The notes under the pieces were generated by a model, which did not search any database, was not told the DNA's origin, and was given only the letters and a program-made list of their open reading frames with translations. Below, one piece after another: positions 1 through 12,559 of a stretch of 64,000 nt of DNA. Origin of the DNA: Xiphias gladius. Lineage: Eukaryota; Chordata; Actinopteri; Istiophoriformes; Xiphiidae. The DNA is taken from NCBI RefSeq assembly GCF_016859285.1, contig NC_053401.1, positions 5,777,469 through 5,841,468 of the forward strand, written 5' to 3'. A program made the translations under genes and the position numbers. The first letter of the stretch is position 1. Each line of letters opens with the position of its first letter.

Positions 1-851
1 GGATCCAGCAAAAACCCAACAGTCTCTTAGCAACATCCATGGGTCTGCTCTGTATGTAATTGTACCATATCATTTGGCGCCCCTGGAAAAGGATCCACCG
101 CCATTGTGCTTGAACGCAGCACGACAGAGAGAGGGGGAACGGCGCGACAGATAAGAGAATCTGCTTGATCAGTGAACTGAGGGGCCAAGAAAACATTAAA
201 AAGGTAACAGAGAGAGAGATGTGTCACGATATCGGGCCTTATAACAATGATGCATTGCCCGTTGTTCCTCCACCCGGGCCTGCAGCTGGTGGCCATGGTT
301 AGAAATGATTCACCGAGCACAGGGGCAGTTTCTCTAATGGTCGTCTTTACCGTCTTATCTTCAGGTGCATTATGTAGAGAAAATGGCCTCGGGCGCTTAT
401 TTATTACCATAAGTCACAGATGACTAGTGCAGGGATGTTTTGCCCTCTGCCTTGCTTTGCCTCTGCTGCTGTGCATCAGATCACTGATTAAGAGCAGGGC
501 TGCTCGTGTGTGTCTCAAACTCATCGGGCGGGGAGAGCAGCGGAGGGATTTGCAGCTTTTCCTCCCCGCCTTTTTAGGACTTAACGGAGCTCTTTCTCGA
601 AGAATTGTTCAGGAAGGTTGCAGGAATGCCCGTGACAGTTCCGGCTCCAGAAAATTCCCCCAGACGGCCCCTGCTGACAGAAGTTTGCCCACCTGACCCA
701 CTTGCTCCGCGGTAGGGCCCTGCGCTGCCCTTGAAGTGAATGACACTGAGGCAAAATCAGGTGAATCGGAGGAGAACTCAGACTCTCTCTTTTATGTGCC
801 AAGAAGAGAACTCTTGTTGCATCCGGTCCTGTTTGGCCAAGCAGGGTCCCA

Positions 852-864
852 GTTGCCGGGCAAC
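852..864. promoter_or_regulatory. Candidate RFX X-box (palindromic)
   Basis: GTTGCCGGGCAAC fits the RFX consensus RYYNYY(N1-3)RRNRAC, with inverted half-sites GTTGCC and GGCAAC separated by one base. No gene start is visible nearby, so its target is unknown and it may be chance. Confidence 0.4.
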
Positions 865-1535
865 CATCCAGCGGTGTACGGGGCCTAGCTGACAGACAGC
901 TGCTAATGAAGCCGTGGCGGCGGGTAGAGGGAGCGTGCAACTGAAGGGAGCTATCCGACCTCCTTTCTCATGCCGCACACGTCCTGGGGTCCTGCTAAAC
1001 TCGGGTATATTGGCGTACTATGCGTTTGCACCCTTGCGTACACCAGCGCTCACGTGCACGTCAGTACACATTCATTTGTGTCGAGCGTCCTCCCACGGGG
1101 GCCAGAGTCAGCTGCTTGAATGCAATCGTGTCTTAGACATCCCCCACCTCTTACACTATCACCCAATGACTAATATTTACACAGCAAAGGAAGGAATACG
1201 TAAGCACTATACGTGTTCAGAAGGTTTCAGAGTGAGCAAGGGGAGGTCTCTTTTCCAATCCACTATAGCAGCGGTTTCGAGAAAATGGAGGCTTCAGAAG
1301 TGTAAAGACGCAGATGGCATCCATGCAAACATGACAACCACAGAGTGAGGTGTTGATTGCTGCGCGTGAGTCATGCTCTGGTCACACGTACGGATCCTGC
1401 ACAGCGAGCATCCCGGTCAGTCTGCTTGGTACACACCAGAAATTCAATGGCACGAGAGGCTAGAAAGGAATACCTCTCATTTATTTCCACAAGTATGTCA
1501 GATCACAAATATTGGCCAAGTGGGATGTTTCCAGT

Positions 1536-1538
<3 letters not shown>

Positions 1539-1570
<32 letters not shown>
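1539..1570. repeat. (GT)16 microsatellite
   Basis: Uninterrupted GT dinucleotide run of 32 bp in intergenic DNA. Confidence 0.95.
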
Positions 1571-1572
<2 letters not shown>

Positions 1573-2307
1573 CTCGTTGTGCTTTAAGCTTTCTGAAACT
1601 CAATGCCTGTGATGTTACGATGATCATGCAGTGTTGCACTGAACTTCTTCTTTATATTGTCTGTCTCAGTGCTATCGATGTTGCTGTTGCACTTTTCAGG
1701 GATGCCCGATAAAATACACCTTTCAAGTGTCCCTTAATGTAGCCTGACTATGTCCCTCTGCAGAGGACGTTGGAAGCCATTCTGTGCTGCCACCGAAGCA
1801 GCGACACCGGGCTGCCAGGCCCCCTCTCTGCCTCGCCTGTTTATGGCGCAAATGGATCAGAGCCCAGATCTCAAAGTCTTCAAAAAATGTCAGTGGTGGA
1901 GGCACTGGAAAGATGTCCGGGTGGTTAATCAACAGCCAGGCAGTATCAGTCTCTGGGCTTGTATTTGACATTCATTCAGTATCTGTTTCCGTGTATCTGA
2001 GGCCTGTTTCACCTAAAAAATGCAATATACAGGGTGGGATTTGCAACGTGAAACCACGTCATCTCACACTAATTTTGGAACGTTTTACTAGTCAAAAAAT
2101 AAACTCTATACTCGTGAAATATAAACAAGCATGCCAGAGCCCTGTAAGAGGTTGCACATTTATCAGCAACTTGTAACCAACAAACATTTGTGAAACGTGG
2201 CGTTGTTCGGTAAGCAGGGTCTGAGAATCGCACCTTCCAGGGTTTTGGGAGTAGCACAAAAGTCATAATGGTCTTACAGATTTTTTTTGACAAACAAATC
2301 TTAACTC

Positions 2308-2425
2308 TTGGACCACTTGTTAGTATTTTATGGAGCTTCCAACTGCATCTTGCAGTCTTCTTCAGCAGATGGCGTTTGCTCAGTTGTCATTGAAAAAGCT
2401 CCATTTGAGAACGCAAAAGTAAGCC
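2308..2425 (-). repeat. Dispersed ~100-bp repeat, inverted copy
   Basis: Read on the minus strand this segment contains 'tgacaactgagcaaacgcc' followed by 'atctgctgaagaag' and ends near an 'agttggaagctcc' block. The same word order is found on the plus strand at 4641-4760, 4861-5010 and 5445-5520, so this is an inverted copy of one dispersed family. It lacks coding capacity. Confidence 0.7.
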
Positions 2426-2429
2426 ATTT

Positions 2430-4640
2430 ATTTCTGGGTTCCCGTATTAAAACTTTTTTCCTTCTACAGCTCGATTCCTCTGATCCTAAGCGTAGAACAT
2501 TCGGTAAATTATAATGAATATATTAATCAGAACTTTGATGCGATAAAAAGTAAGTAGAATACATAAGTAAATGGTGTTAATCCCCTGTTTTGGGTTACTG
2601 TGTGTAACTATCAATCAAATCCTTCCAGACTTTTAGCATAAGTCAGTTTCATCTCTTTCTCAGTTTTTCGTTGATTTTCATTACTCTGTAGTGGCAAAAT
2701 ATCTTCATACACCTTTAGGTGTCTGTCCATCTGAGCCCTCTTCCTTATTTCAAAATCCGTGCCATGGATACCGAGGATCAGCTCACATCTTCCACATGCA
2801 AACAATCTCGTTACGAGGGATCAACAAGATCGCCGGGTGTCTCGATAGATAAGGGCCTCCCCTCAAGGTCTTTCAGCTCTCTCTCTCCAGGCGACAACTG
2901 ATTGATGGCGCCGCATAAAGCTTTTATGAGGCCGATGTCAAAGGGCCTTGTACTCTCACCTGCTGTGATTTCAGTGTGTTTCAGAGAAATGATGGACCAC
3001 CTGTCTGACTTATCTGGGGAATATGCACTGTTACCCACTGAAGTCACGACATATATTTCTGAGTAACTGGAGGCATTTCTTTTTCTTCTAGTCTGTTTAA
3101 AATCCATGCGGCACATATCGGCGTCTTTAATATACAGCCACAAAAATTAGCCCCGATTGTGTTTTCGTGATAACATCACTGCCATTAAATCTTAGACTGC
3201 TAAAACTGCCTATGATTACTCATCTAACTGACAGGAAATGACTTTTTCAACAGCATGTAAAAAATGCACGAGTGGCCCTATCCTGGTGTCTTCTGAACAA
3301 TGCCTTACTTCCTCCTGAATATTGTGTGCTCTGTAATTCAAAGGCCTGTGTGTCTTGGGCCTGCTGAGAGGCCAGATAGGCAGCAGACATAAATAATTCA
3401 GGTTATAGCAAGGGCAGGATACACATAGGGTCCTGTGAGACTGGAAACCAGAACATCTCACCAGTGCTAGACTGGTTATTTAGGCTTGTGTGGGGGAAGA
3501 AGCTTTGACACCTTCCTCCGAGGCCTTTGGAAGGTTTTGACGCAGGATGAATCTCGGGGTTGAAAATAACACTGCGGAGAATCTTTGGAGTCTATTACAG
3601 GGATTCGAGCTGTGCCCACAGTTGAGGTCGTAATTGGCTGGGGCTAAAGACCTCGAAGGAGAACAGGCATTTTACTATAAACAGAAAAAGGGGCCTGCAG
3701 CGAGGTGATTACCTACGTGAGCGAGTGTGCGGCTTGAAAGAAAAGAGGTGCAATGTTTTGATGAGAAACTTCCAGTTGCTGGAAATGAACAGAATTTCAT
3801 TTTCCTGGGGGACTGATGAAAAATAGTTTTAAATGAAGGTGGGTCAAGACATCAAAACATTCAAATGAGCTGGGCAAAAGCATCAGAGAAGGAAGAATGA
3901 AGCAACACAAGGAAATAAACTGATGGATCACTGAATTAAGGAGTTGATATAATGGCTCTATCTATAACACCAGGAAAGCATTCCTCGAATCCGATGCCAA
4001 GGAACTTCCATTCCCGCCCAATGGACCTAAAAAGTGCATCCATCCTCCAGCATCAGCAGCACTGGACACTCTATATTTAGTACTCTCAGCGGAAGTATAA
4101 ATAACACGCCCAGGCAGGCTGATTAAGTCTTCTCAAGAGTGGAAAAGTTTAGAATTAAACAGAGAGGCTAATTAACCAAAGCCTTCAGGCATGAAATGAG
4201 AGTGAAGCCCTTTACACTGTGTGACTCAGTACATGCATGCATACAAAACTGCTGTCGACATGTAATCAAGAGATAACGCTGCGGAGGGTGATCAGCAGTG
4301 GCAGGAAGCAAACAAGCAAGTCAGCGCTTGCTGATGTTTGTTTTTTAGAGCCCTCAAGACGTCGAGGTAAAAAAATCAGACCGGTTATTCCTTTTCATTC
4401 GGATCCGAGAGTTCATAAAGGGTCAGTTAACCCGAATTACAAAAACACGTCCCATCACTTGACCCTTGTGGTGGCTACCCGTGTGGATAGTAGGATAGGG
4501 GAATGGGATTTTGTTTGAGGACTGCTCACAGCATTGAAAAATTGAATTTAAAAAAGTGTGAGAGATTGAGTTTAAAAGTTCATTCTTAACATTGGAAGCG
4601 GTCGTAAAGTGTTCAGGGAAAAAAAAAAAAAAAATGCATA
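2430..4640. other. Intergenic, no gene seen
   Basis: Small open frames on both strands have no splice context or recognisable domain. The sequence has normal complexity and could hold non-coding conserved elements, but that cannot be judged from one genome. Confidence 0.5.
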
Positions 4641-5010
4641 TTGGAACATTTACAATTCCATGACAAATGGGCAAACTCCAGCTGCTGAAGAAGATCATAT
4701 AATATGTTAAAAAGCTCCAGAACTGCCACTAAATGGACCTTGTGGTGACATTATTCTGTCCACTGCTGTTTACCAAGGTCACGAGGGAACTTGTAAACTC
4801 AATGTTTAAGCCAACATAGACGAGAAGTCATCAAAGTTTAAAATAAATCAATGTAAATCTGGACATCTATCAATTCCGTGACAACTGGGCAAACTCCTGC
4901 TGATGAGGATCACGCGCTATGCTCAAAAGCCCCAGAACCGCCACCCCATGGACCTCGTGGTTAGTGATATACAGTATTACTCGCTGTACCGCCACTGCTG
5001 GAGAGAGTTA
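4641..5010 (+). repeat. Two direct copies of the dispersed repeat
   Basis: Copy one (about 4641-4760) and copy two (about 4861-5010) share the ordered words 'caattcc.tgacaa.tgggc', 'aaactcc', 'tgctga.ga.gatca', 'agc.ccagaac.gccac' and 'atggacct.gtgg'. They lie in the same orientation about 220 bp apart, so they look like a diverged tandem duplication of a larger unit. The family recurs inverted at 2308-2425 and 5285-5370. Confidence 0.75.
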
Positions 5011-5284
5011 TGTTTGAAACTGCTTTACTTTGTTAGCAACCACGTGGGTTACTTTAGTAGTTTTATTAAGCAGGGGATGAATAGCATAAATAGGGAGAGT
5101 ATCAGCATGACACCCCATCGAGGCATATTTGTGATTTATTATTAGGAGCTATATAAATGAAGTTGAGTTGACAGAGGGCAAAAATATATAAGCAGTAGCT
5201 AAGCGTATGCATGTTTTTTATCATAAAGGAATGGCTGATACAGCAGGTGCTCATTGATAAAAGGTCAAAGTCCAATCATTAGAT

Positions 5285-5525
5285 CTCTTTCGGAGTTTTC
5301 AGCCGTATCTCGTGCCCTTCATCAGCAGACGGCCTGCGACCAGTTGTCATGGCGACGGTTCAATTGTCATCCTGGTGAGAGAGAGGTGGGTGTTTATGTT
5401 ATCACATGATCAAAGTTCGACACTTCGGTCAAATGAAGACAATTAAACCATCTCCATGACAACTGAGCAAACTCCATCCACTGATGAAGGTCAAAGGATT
5501 CGGCTGACAGTTAACTGGACCTTTT
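5285..5525. repeat. Inverted pair of the dispersed repeat (fold-back)
   Basis: The left arm at about 5297-5370 reads 'cttcatcagcagacgg' then 'ccagttgtcatgg'. The right arm at about 5440-5520 reads 'ccatgacaactgagcaaac' then 'ccactgatgaagg', its diverged reverse complement. The arms face each other across roughly 70 bp. This looks like a degraded foldback or MITE-type copy of the 4.6-5.0 kb family. Confidence 0.7.
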
Positions 5526-5534
5526 TTTGTTGTT

Positions 5535-5685
5535 GCTGTCGGAGCGCCACCCATTAAGGGGTTAAAGCTACGACCGTGAGCCCTGTTTTGAATCCAGCCT
5601 TTGTTGCATCCCTCTCCCTTGTTTCCCCCACCCCTCCATTATCTAAGCTACTTTAACAAAAGGCATAAAAAGCCCAAATATACCT
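5535..5685 (+). repeat. Degenerate tRNA-derived SINE
   Basis: A degenerate tRNA-like head ending in a B-box-like 'ttgaatccagcc' is followed by 'tgttgcatccctctccc' and a tail with 'aaaaggcataaaaagccc'. The same head-body-tail order occurs at 40165-40350. I recognise the design as a common teleost tRNA-derived SINE; the subfamily name is not assigned. Confidence 0.65.
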
Positions 5686-7069
5686 TTGAAAAACATTGTC
5701 AAATTACTATTTCCGAGGTCAAGAATGAACATTCAAACTCAACCCGGATTATTTAGAGATGTTGTAGCTTGCAAATTTGAGAAAGTATTTAAATCCTTGG
5801 TTGGCTGTGTATTAACAGGAAACGCAAAACAAAAATCTGAAGGCTGTCGCTGCTTGACACGGATGAAATAATCAAAAATAGTCTTTGACTTTTATCCAAA
5901 AAAAGAGACATAAAAGGTGTTGTTAAATTTTATGGATTTGCTGGCATTGATTCAAGCAAATCCCTTTCTGACAGATGCTGACAAATATTTAAATCTTAAG
6001 AAAAATTCAACTGTACATATCTGTGAGAGCAGGCAGTATGTACAGTATTCTCTCCATTGTTTCCCCAAAACTCATCGTATACTGTAGCTGTCTGGCCTGG
6101 CACAACCGTGATTCTGTCTCTTCAACCGTCTCTAGAGCTCTCCTTGCTGTCCGTGCCAAAAATCGGACAGATGCCCTGGGCTAAGATTACTGCCCAGGAC
6201 TCCATGTGATCAGTCACTTGCCCGTCTACACCCCACTGCCCCTCTGCCACCAGCCTGGCCCGGCTCCGCAGCAGAATTTCCGAGTTTGATTCGATAAGGG
6301 AAATCGACTTTGAGTTGCTGTTCCCATCGCAGTCACCCAGAACCAGCCGTGTGATTTTAAACCCTTCAAAACAGACACCTCGCCAAAATACATCATTTAC
6401 ACACGGCTGTGGGTGGACGAAATCTATAGCTCAGGATTATACGGAACATATTCAACAACATTATAAAAAAAAAAAATTACATTACAAACTGCGTATCCCA
6501 AACTGCAATATTTCAGAGGACAGAGGAAATTAAAGGGAGGATGGCAACAACAGCAGCCTGCATCGGATTTGTTCATTTTATGGGCGCAGATGCATTCAAA
6601 CAATTTAACATAGCACGAACACTATATGCTATGATCGCACACATGCATGTTACCTCTCATCCTCAGGGTTGCGACTAAGTGTACCCCCCCCCGCACTCAG
6701 CTGTATCCACAGATTCACAACCTACGGCGCTTTTATCCATACGGCCACGGCGCTTTCACCTTCCTCACACACAGACGACAGCATTTCAATTTCCCACATT
6801 AAATTCAGTCTCCCTGCCGCAGGAGACGCTTACTTCTGTCCCCTTTCTTTTCTCTTACCTGGGTGAGGGATGTGGGTGCATGCGCTAGGGTGCGGAAGGG
6901 CCTTGAGGCGCTGTTTTGGGAGCAAGTCAAGGAACCCGGATGGAGCCCACTTCAGCCTACAGGCTTTGTTTTGCTTTGAAGAGGCTACAGTAGCTTCACT
7001 AATACAACATAACTGCTAAGAAGATCCACAAAAAGTCATTTCCTTTTAACAACAAACAATTCTCATTCC
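5686..7069. other. Intergenic, no gene seen
   Basis: No coding, RNA or repeat signal that I can support. A short CCCACCCC-like tract and a poly-A run near 6466 are the only simple-sequence marks. Confidence 0.5.
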
Positions 7070-7545
7070 CCCTTTAAGGAATAGTTCGACATTTCGGGAA
7101 TTAGCTTTTCCCTTTTCCTGTCGAGAGTTACAGGAGAAGGCTGATACCGCTCTTATGTCTTTGCGTTAAGTATAGGGCCACAGTATAGAGCCAGGCAGCA
7201 AATAGCTTAGCTTAGCATAAAGACTGTCAGACGGGAAGAAGAGCTGAACTGGCTCTCTCCAAGGTTAAAAAATACACCTGAAAAAACCTCTAAAGTTGAT
7301 TAACACGTATCATGTTTGTTTAATCCATGCACAGCAAGAAATGTAAAAATGGCCGGCTAGCTTAGCTTCGCACAAAGACTGAAACGTCTCCCCGCCCATA
7401 CAGGCCAGGCTAGCTGTTTCCTCATGTTTCTAGTCTTAATGCTAACCCTAAGCTAACCGGCTTCGTATTTACTGCACAGACGGGAGAGTGGTATTGATCT
7501 TCTCTCAGCAAGAAATTGAACAGGCATATTTCCCAGTGAAAAGTA
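7070..7545. repeat. Fold-back MITE-like element, both arms present
   Basis: The left arm starts near 'aaggaatagttcgacattt' and contains 'tagcttagcataaagactg' (7204-7223). The right arm contains the reverse order: 'ctagctgtttcc', 'ctagtcttaatgctaac', 'gggagagtggtattgatctt' and ends near 'catatttccca'. The arms are therefore diverged reverse complements around a centre at about 7350. This is a very common percomorph repeat with no coding capacity. A left-arm-only relative lies at 42085-42400. Confidence 0.8.
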
Positions 7546-10239
7546 ATTGCAGACTTTATGCTAATCCTCACTACATGTTGAGCTAATCCACTGAGGAGGT
7601 TAAAAAGTAAATGAGAAGCCAGGATGCTTCCATTCGAATAATGGGTGACAGCTTTCAGTGCTTTACCTTGTCTGTATCAGGAATACTCTGATTTTCAACT
7701 CTGGATCCGCAATTTCCAATTGAAGCCTGGCGCCAAATCCTCAGGGCAACATGGGCTTCAAAGTCATCTCCTCCAGAGGTAGAAGGTCCTTCTGTAGTCC
7801 CTCCCTCCAGGAACACAGCAGGAAGAGAGCTAAATGCATTTTAAAGCCCTGAACATTTCCCACTTAATCATGGCAGGTCAGACTTTATCGACCCATGTCG
7901 GCTTTCGACCAGGGTCGGGCTCATTCCAGTGGATTAACGCCCTGAGCTACTGTGACCAGACTACATATGTATTTTATTGTCATGATTTTAAAATACGCTG
8001 AAATAGGCTTCATATATTAGATTGTATTTCAGCAACTGACCATTGTCATTATCATAAACCTTATTTTACACCATCAGTTCTCTTGATCTCCTGTTCTGGC
8101 TGACACAGATCCCTGACTGTGGATGCGATCCCTACTTTCAGGTCAGGGACTTCAGCTCACCGAGTGAAAACACATAGCTCGGGGAAATGTGATGAAATCG
8201 ACTTCATCCACATTAAGAGCAGAATAACGTATGGAGAAACAAAGGTCAGCTGCAGCGGCAGAGCTGAATGTTAATAGCCCACCAGCGTACTGCGGCCCCC
8301 CATCGGAGCCCAGAGTGAAGCCTGTTGATCACAATCATACAGCACTCCTGGTGGGATTGTCTCAGAGGGCTGTAGCTGTAGCTCAAGAGTAAACCTTTAC
8401 AGGCAGCTCTGCTCAATCCACCCCTCATAGACAGCTCCGACCAGATGAATCCATTGAATCAGAAAGAACAAAACTGTGGCAGCCCTGTGGGAGAACCATG
8501 TTCTGTGCTTGAAGCCTCCGACTGTGTACAGTTGAAAAAGAGAAGTTAGCAGATCTTGCGCCGATCTGTGCACCTTTAGACATTTGAGTCCTCATTTCAA
8601 TTTTTCTTTCATGCTTTGCTGACCCATGATTTATTCATGACGACTTTCTGGTCGGGCCATCCTCACAGGAAGGCCTGGAGGAGAATCGATAGAGGCTGGC
8701 AAGAAGAAAAGCTCTCCCTTTTCTCTCCAAATGTATTCATCTTGCTTTTCTGCAGATGACTTATTCTATTATGCTGGCTATCAGATTCATAATACCTTAT
8801 CCTATGCCTTTGAGTGCTGTTTGGCCAGTTTGAAATTTGAGGGTTTTTTTTTTTGGTTTTTTTTGTAGGAGCAGACCTGTTCAAACTGTAAGACAATACT
8901 TTTCAAATTGAATGTACTAGTAATTTCTTCCTTTATTTAACAAGGCTTAGGATGGTTTAAAATGCAAAACTTGAAAACTTGGGAAAAGAATGTTAAATAA
9001 GAAAAAGAGACTAATCATACTCTACTATAAATTGGCAGCAGTCCACAGGTTAGTCCCCGAGGAACATGATATATGTACTAACTGTATATCTGAAAACAAT
9101 ATATTGATCAAATCTGTTCCAACTACCGCTACCTACCTCACATTAAGTATTGATTGTGGATACGTCTCGCCATCTGTCTACCAGTCGCTGTGTCAGTCCA
9201 ACACAGTGAAGATGGACAGGTAGACAGACGGAGCGTCCATCAATCAAAGGCATAGTGGGCGCAGATGGACTTCGAACTGCTGCGTTATTGATCTGAAACT
9301 ATGAGGTTGGTGACAGCTTGTCAACTTGTGCGACCAAATCTCAGAAGGGCAGCAAGGACACTGAATCTGTGTGTGTGTGTGTGTGTTTGTGTGGTTATAG
9401 GACACTTGCATGAGGCTGTCACAATCAAAAATGTCCTTTCGAGCTCCCACCGATTCTTATTTTCTTATCTTACATAATTATTTTTATGGTATTTCGTTGC
9501 GTCTCACTGCGCAGTACAGGTAATTCAGGAACGGAAACACACGCACACACGCAGAATATTGCAGAATTTTGCGGTCTCGTCTTGGTGAAAGGCGAAACCT
9601 CGCCATCATTTTCCTGCCGGGTAAAAAAACGTTCTGTAAAAATTGTTTTGCAGCCCAAAACCAAACATGAGTTGCACGTTAGTCACAATATGACACGTTA
9701 GCTAATCGTGAGGAAGACTTCAGGGTCTTGTTTTCAGCGGTATTCACTTATACTCTATTTTGTTTAAAGTCCCATTTACCGCGAGGAGTGGCAATTTCTT
9801 AACAAAGAGCCTCTGTGAAAGAGTGAGTCAGCACACTGGGTCGGAGTAAGAAAGTGGTCTTGAATCTGCGTAGGCTGAGGGGCAGGGCAGAGAGAGCTGG
9901 AGAGACATGACCAAACTGGAATTAGGAGCGGGCTCTTTCCTGGATCACACCCAGTTCTACACGAATGGTGGCGAACCCTGAAACAGTTGAATCTCTGATT
10001 CTGTGAAAGAAAAGTGACTGCAGCATTAATGTCATACTTCTCAAGCGCACTAAAGGATCCAGCCAGTAGGATTTATTACATTTTTATTTCTCTAGATTTT
10101 TATCGAACACGTAAAGTTCATGATAACCACACTAAACATTTATAATTAATTAAAGTTGTGCATATATCTGGTGTCTCTGTACTCATGTTCTCAGCCTATT
10201 TATTAATGTATATAATCTTTCTCATGACAACAAGCCTAA
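7546..10239. other. Intergenic, no gene seen
   Basis: Only short unsupported open frames, a T-rich run near 8840-8860 and a (GT)9 at 9369-9386. Nothing resembles an exon of a known protein. Confidence 0.5.
9369..9386. repeat. (GT)9 microsatellite
   Basis: Short GT run in intergenic DNA. Confidence 0.9.
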
Positions 10240-10680
10240 CCCCAAATCTCCCCTTGACGTTAATCTGAACCTAACTCTAGCCCTATCCCTGGCACTGGGC
10301 CCCAACCCTCAAACAGCCCTTCGAGGAGGTCCTCGCTCTCATGGTCTAGTCTTCACAAGGACACCAGAGCACACTTTTTACACAAAACCACACCCATCAC
10401 AACTGCTACATATCTCCCACACACCCTTCCCCCCTCCCCACTAACCAAAACATTATGACCGATTACATATTATGTTCTTCCATTCAGTTACACTCGCATA
10501 TTCACACTTGAAACTGTTCTTTTCCTTTCACATGTCTCGCCCTTCGTGGAAGCCAAAAATTACAACGCAAACATTCAATCTTTTATCCATCGGAACAAAC
10601 ACGAAACTGTATCCACCTGTATCCACAACATGACTCGATACTCCATTGATCAGCTCCCCCCAGCTTTAGTCGATAAATAA
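10240..10680. other. G-poor, C-rich strand-asymmetric tract with degenerate repeat
   Basis: From about 10240 the top strand has degenerate 'taacc'/'aaccctca' words, then 'gaggtcctcgctctc' and 'cttcacaaggacacc', resembling a widespread fish repeat. From about 10370 to 10650 the top strand has very few G residues while C remains frequent. No open frame of note is present. The repeat assignment is tentative. Confidence 0.45.
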
Positions 10681-10981
10681 GGCTTCTTTATCTGACTTAC
10701 AAGTCTTTCTGTGGTGGCAACGGACCCAATTGCAAAACGTAAAGGAGGTCATTTACCTCATTTTGGATCATCGTCTGATATATAGAATATCAAGCTGGGA
10801 GCGCATTAGAGGGCCCTTCTTGGAGGAACCTGTGAGGACATCCACCGGAGGCTCTTCTCCCCCAGGAACAGTGCTGGGCTGTGAATGAACAAAAAAACGG
10901 TAAAGTTCTGTGCCATTAAAAAAGAAACAAATCAATGAACTGAAATAAGCTATGGGGGACTGCAGAGACAGATGATAACGA

Positions 10982-11025
10982 AAATATTGATTATAGCAGC
11001 GTTATTGCTGCTATTATCAATATTT
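10982..11025. repeat. Near-perfect inverted repeat, 19-bp arms, 6-nt loop
   Basis: Left arm 10982-11000 (AAATATTGATTATAGCAGC) pairs with right arm 11007-11025 with a single mismatch, around the loop GTTATT. The arms are too short for a typical animal pre-miRNA, and no flanking repeat was recognised. It could extrude as a cruciform or be the core of a tiny fold-back element. Confidence 0.85.
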
Positions 11026-12546
11026 AGACGTAGCCGAACTGATGGTATTTCAGAGTGTTAGCGAAGGGGAGGTGGACGACTTCGACAAAGTGTACTGTTG
11101 CCTCGAGCTTCACCGCAGAGACCGTGATTTAATCTCTGTTATGAGGTGTGCGTTTGATAATGGCGCTCTCTGGATTTTATGAGCTCAGTCCTCTACATCA
11201 CAAACATATTTCATAAACAATCTCTGCTCTGCCTCGGCCAAATAATGGATAATTTCGACCTCTGTCGATATAATCAAGATAAGGACCCTCAGTGGGAATG
11301 TGGTGGAAGTCAGTGTGACCTATACCGCACACCATGTTCAAAGATCAATCGTTTTTTCTTGTTTCGCTCTGATATGTGGTTGGATGTCATTTGAGCTGCA
11401 CTGTGGGCCCCAGAGTAAAACACTTTCTTGTCCCACATACTGTATAATATCAGCTGAATTACCTGAGAACCAGAGAGGAGGCGTGCGGATCGGAAAACGT
11501 CAGTTTCTTTGTAAGGTAAGACTGAAGCCCGGGGTCACACATATGACCACAGCAGCAGCCCACACGCACTTCTGCATTTCCTCCTACTACCCATATGCAC
11601 TCTTCGGGGGAACCGGCAACAGAAGAAACTGATCGGTAAAGATTCAGAAAAACCAGAGAAAGATTTGTTTCATTAAATGGATTCATCCTACTTCAGGAAG
11701 CTATTAGTATTTAAATATGACAATCTTACCTCACTCACCCTGAGAAATGACAGTAACTTTCATAAACAACAGAGACCAACAAAGAGAGTGAGTGTCCTCT
11801 GAGGAGAAAAGGCAACATTAGACGTTAAGTACATGAGAGAAATCGTTACTGTTGTATAAAATGAACATAATCCCACACAGGTTTTTCTGATTTAATGTAA
11901 CTGAACACGTTTTTCCGCTCATAAGCAGCAGAGGTCCGGGTCACTGAAAAAGCATTTCCTCCAGTGATGTCCAACAAGGCAATTAAGTTCGGTTTTGCTC
12001 ATTGTTTGTGTGCACAAGGAGTTTTTGGTTTTTCTCTATGTGTCCTTTGTGTCCTTGCCACCTGTGCAGCTGCTGATAGATCAAGCCTCCAAATCCAGCA
12101 GAGAAAAATAAAGAAACATCTGTCAGAGCACTGGATGCGGCTCCAGATGTCCGTTTTCACTTCTGCTGTGTCACGTCGCAGGCGATATGCTCTCTCTGGA
12201 TCTTCTCCCAAAAATGTGACTCCGCTTTGTGGCTGGACCTGTCTTGTTCCTGCCTCGCCGCGGTGGCCAGCCGTACATTTCTTGTAGCAGGATTAATTTA
12301 CGGGGCATGCTTTGCTTGCAACTGAATTCTTTTACGGGAAAAATGAAGAAGGGGGCTTACATTTTTTCAAAACACAAGCTGATATTTCAGTTTTGCAGAG
12401 GCCTAGAGCAGGTGTGAGACAGAGATGATCGGTGGTTTCATTCGTTTCTAAACCCAGCATAAGTAAGTAGTGTCAACCTGTCCCTCTCTTTCACTGTCTC
12501 TCTCCACTCCAACCAGCCCAGACATCCGCTGGGCAGGGAGATGGTT

Positions 12547-12559
12547 GTCTCCTAGCAAC
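12547..12559. promoter_or_regulatory. Candidate RFX X-box
   Basis: GTCTCCTAGCAAC matches the X-box consensus (GTCTCC, one-base spacer, AGCAAC). The identical 13-mer recurs at 40070-40082 inside tulp3 intron 1. No gene start was found next to this copy. Confidence 0.4.

Larger units (their letters stand above)
1..2300. other. Intergenic, no gene seen
   Basis: No open frame here resembles a known protein and none is flanked by convincing splice sites. It holds a palindromic X-box-like site at 852-864 and a GT microsatellite at 1539-1570, listed separately. The first six bases are a BamHI site, probably by chance. Confidence 0.6.

Noticed and set aside
1-6. BamHI site at the exact window start as evidence of a clone end
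   Set aside because: A six-base site at an edge may be chance, and no vector sequence is visible.
10240-10320. Interstitial telomere repeat
   Set aside because: Only scattered TAACC/AACCCT words, no (TTAGGG)n array; better read as a degenerate dispersed repeat.
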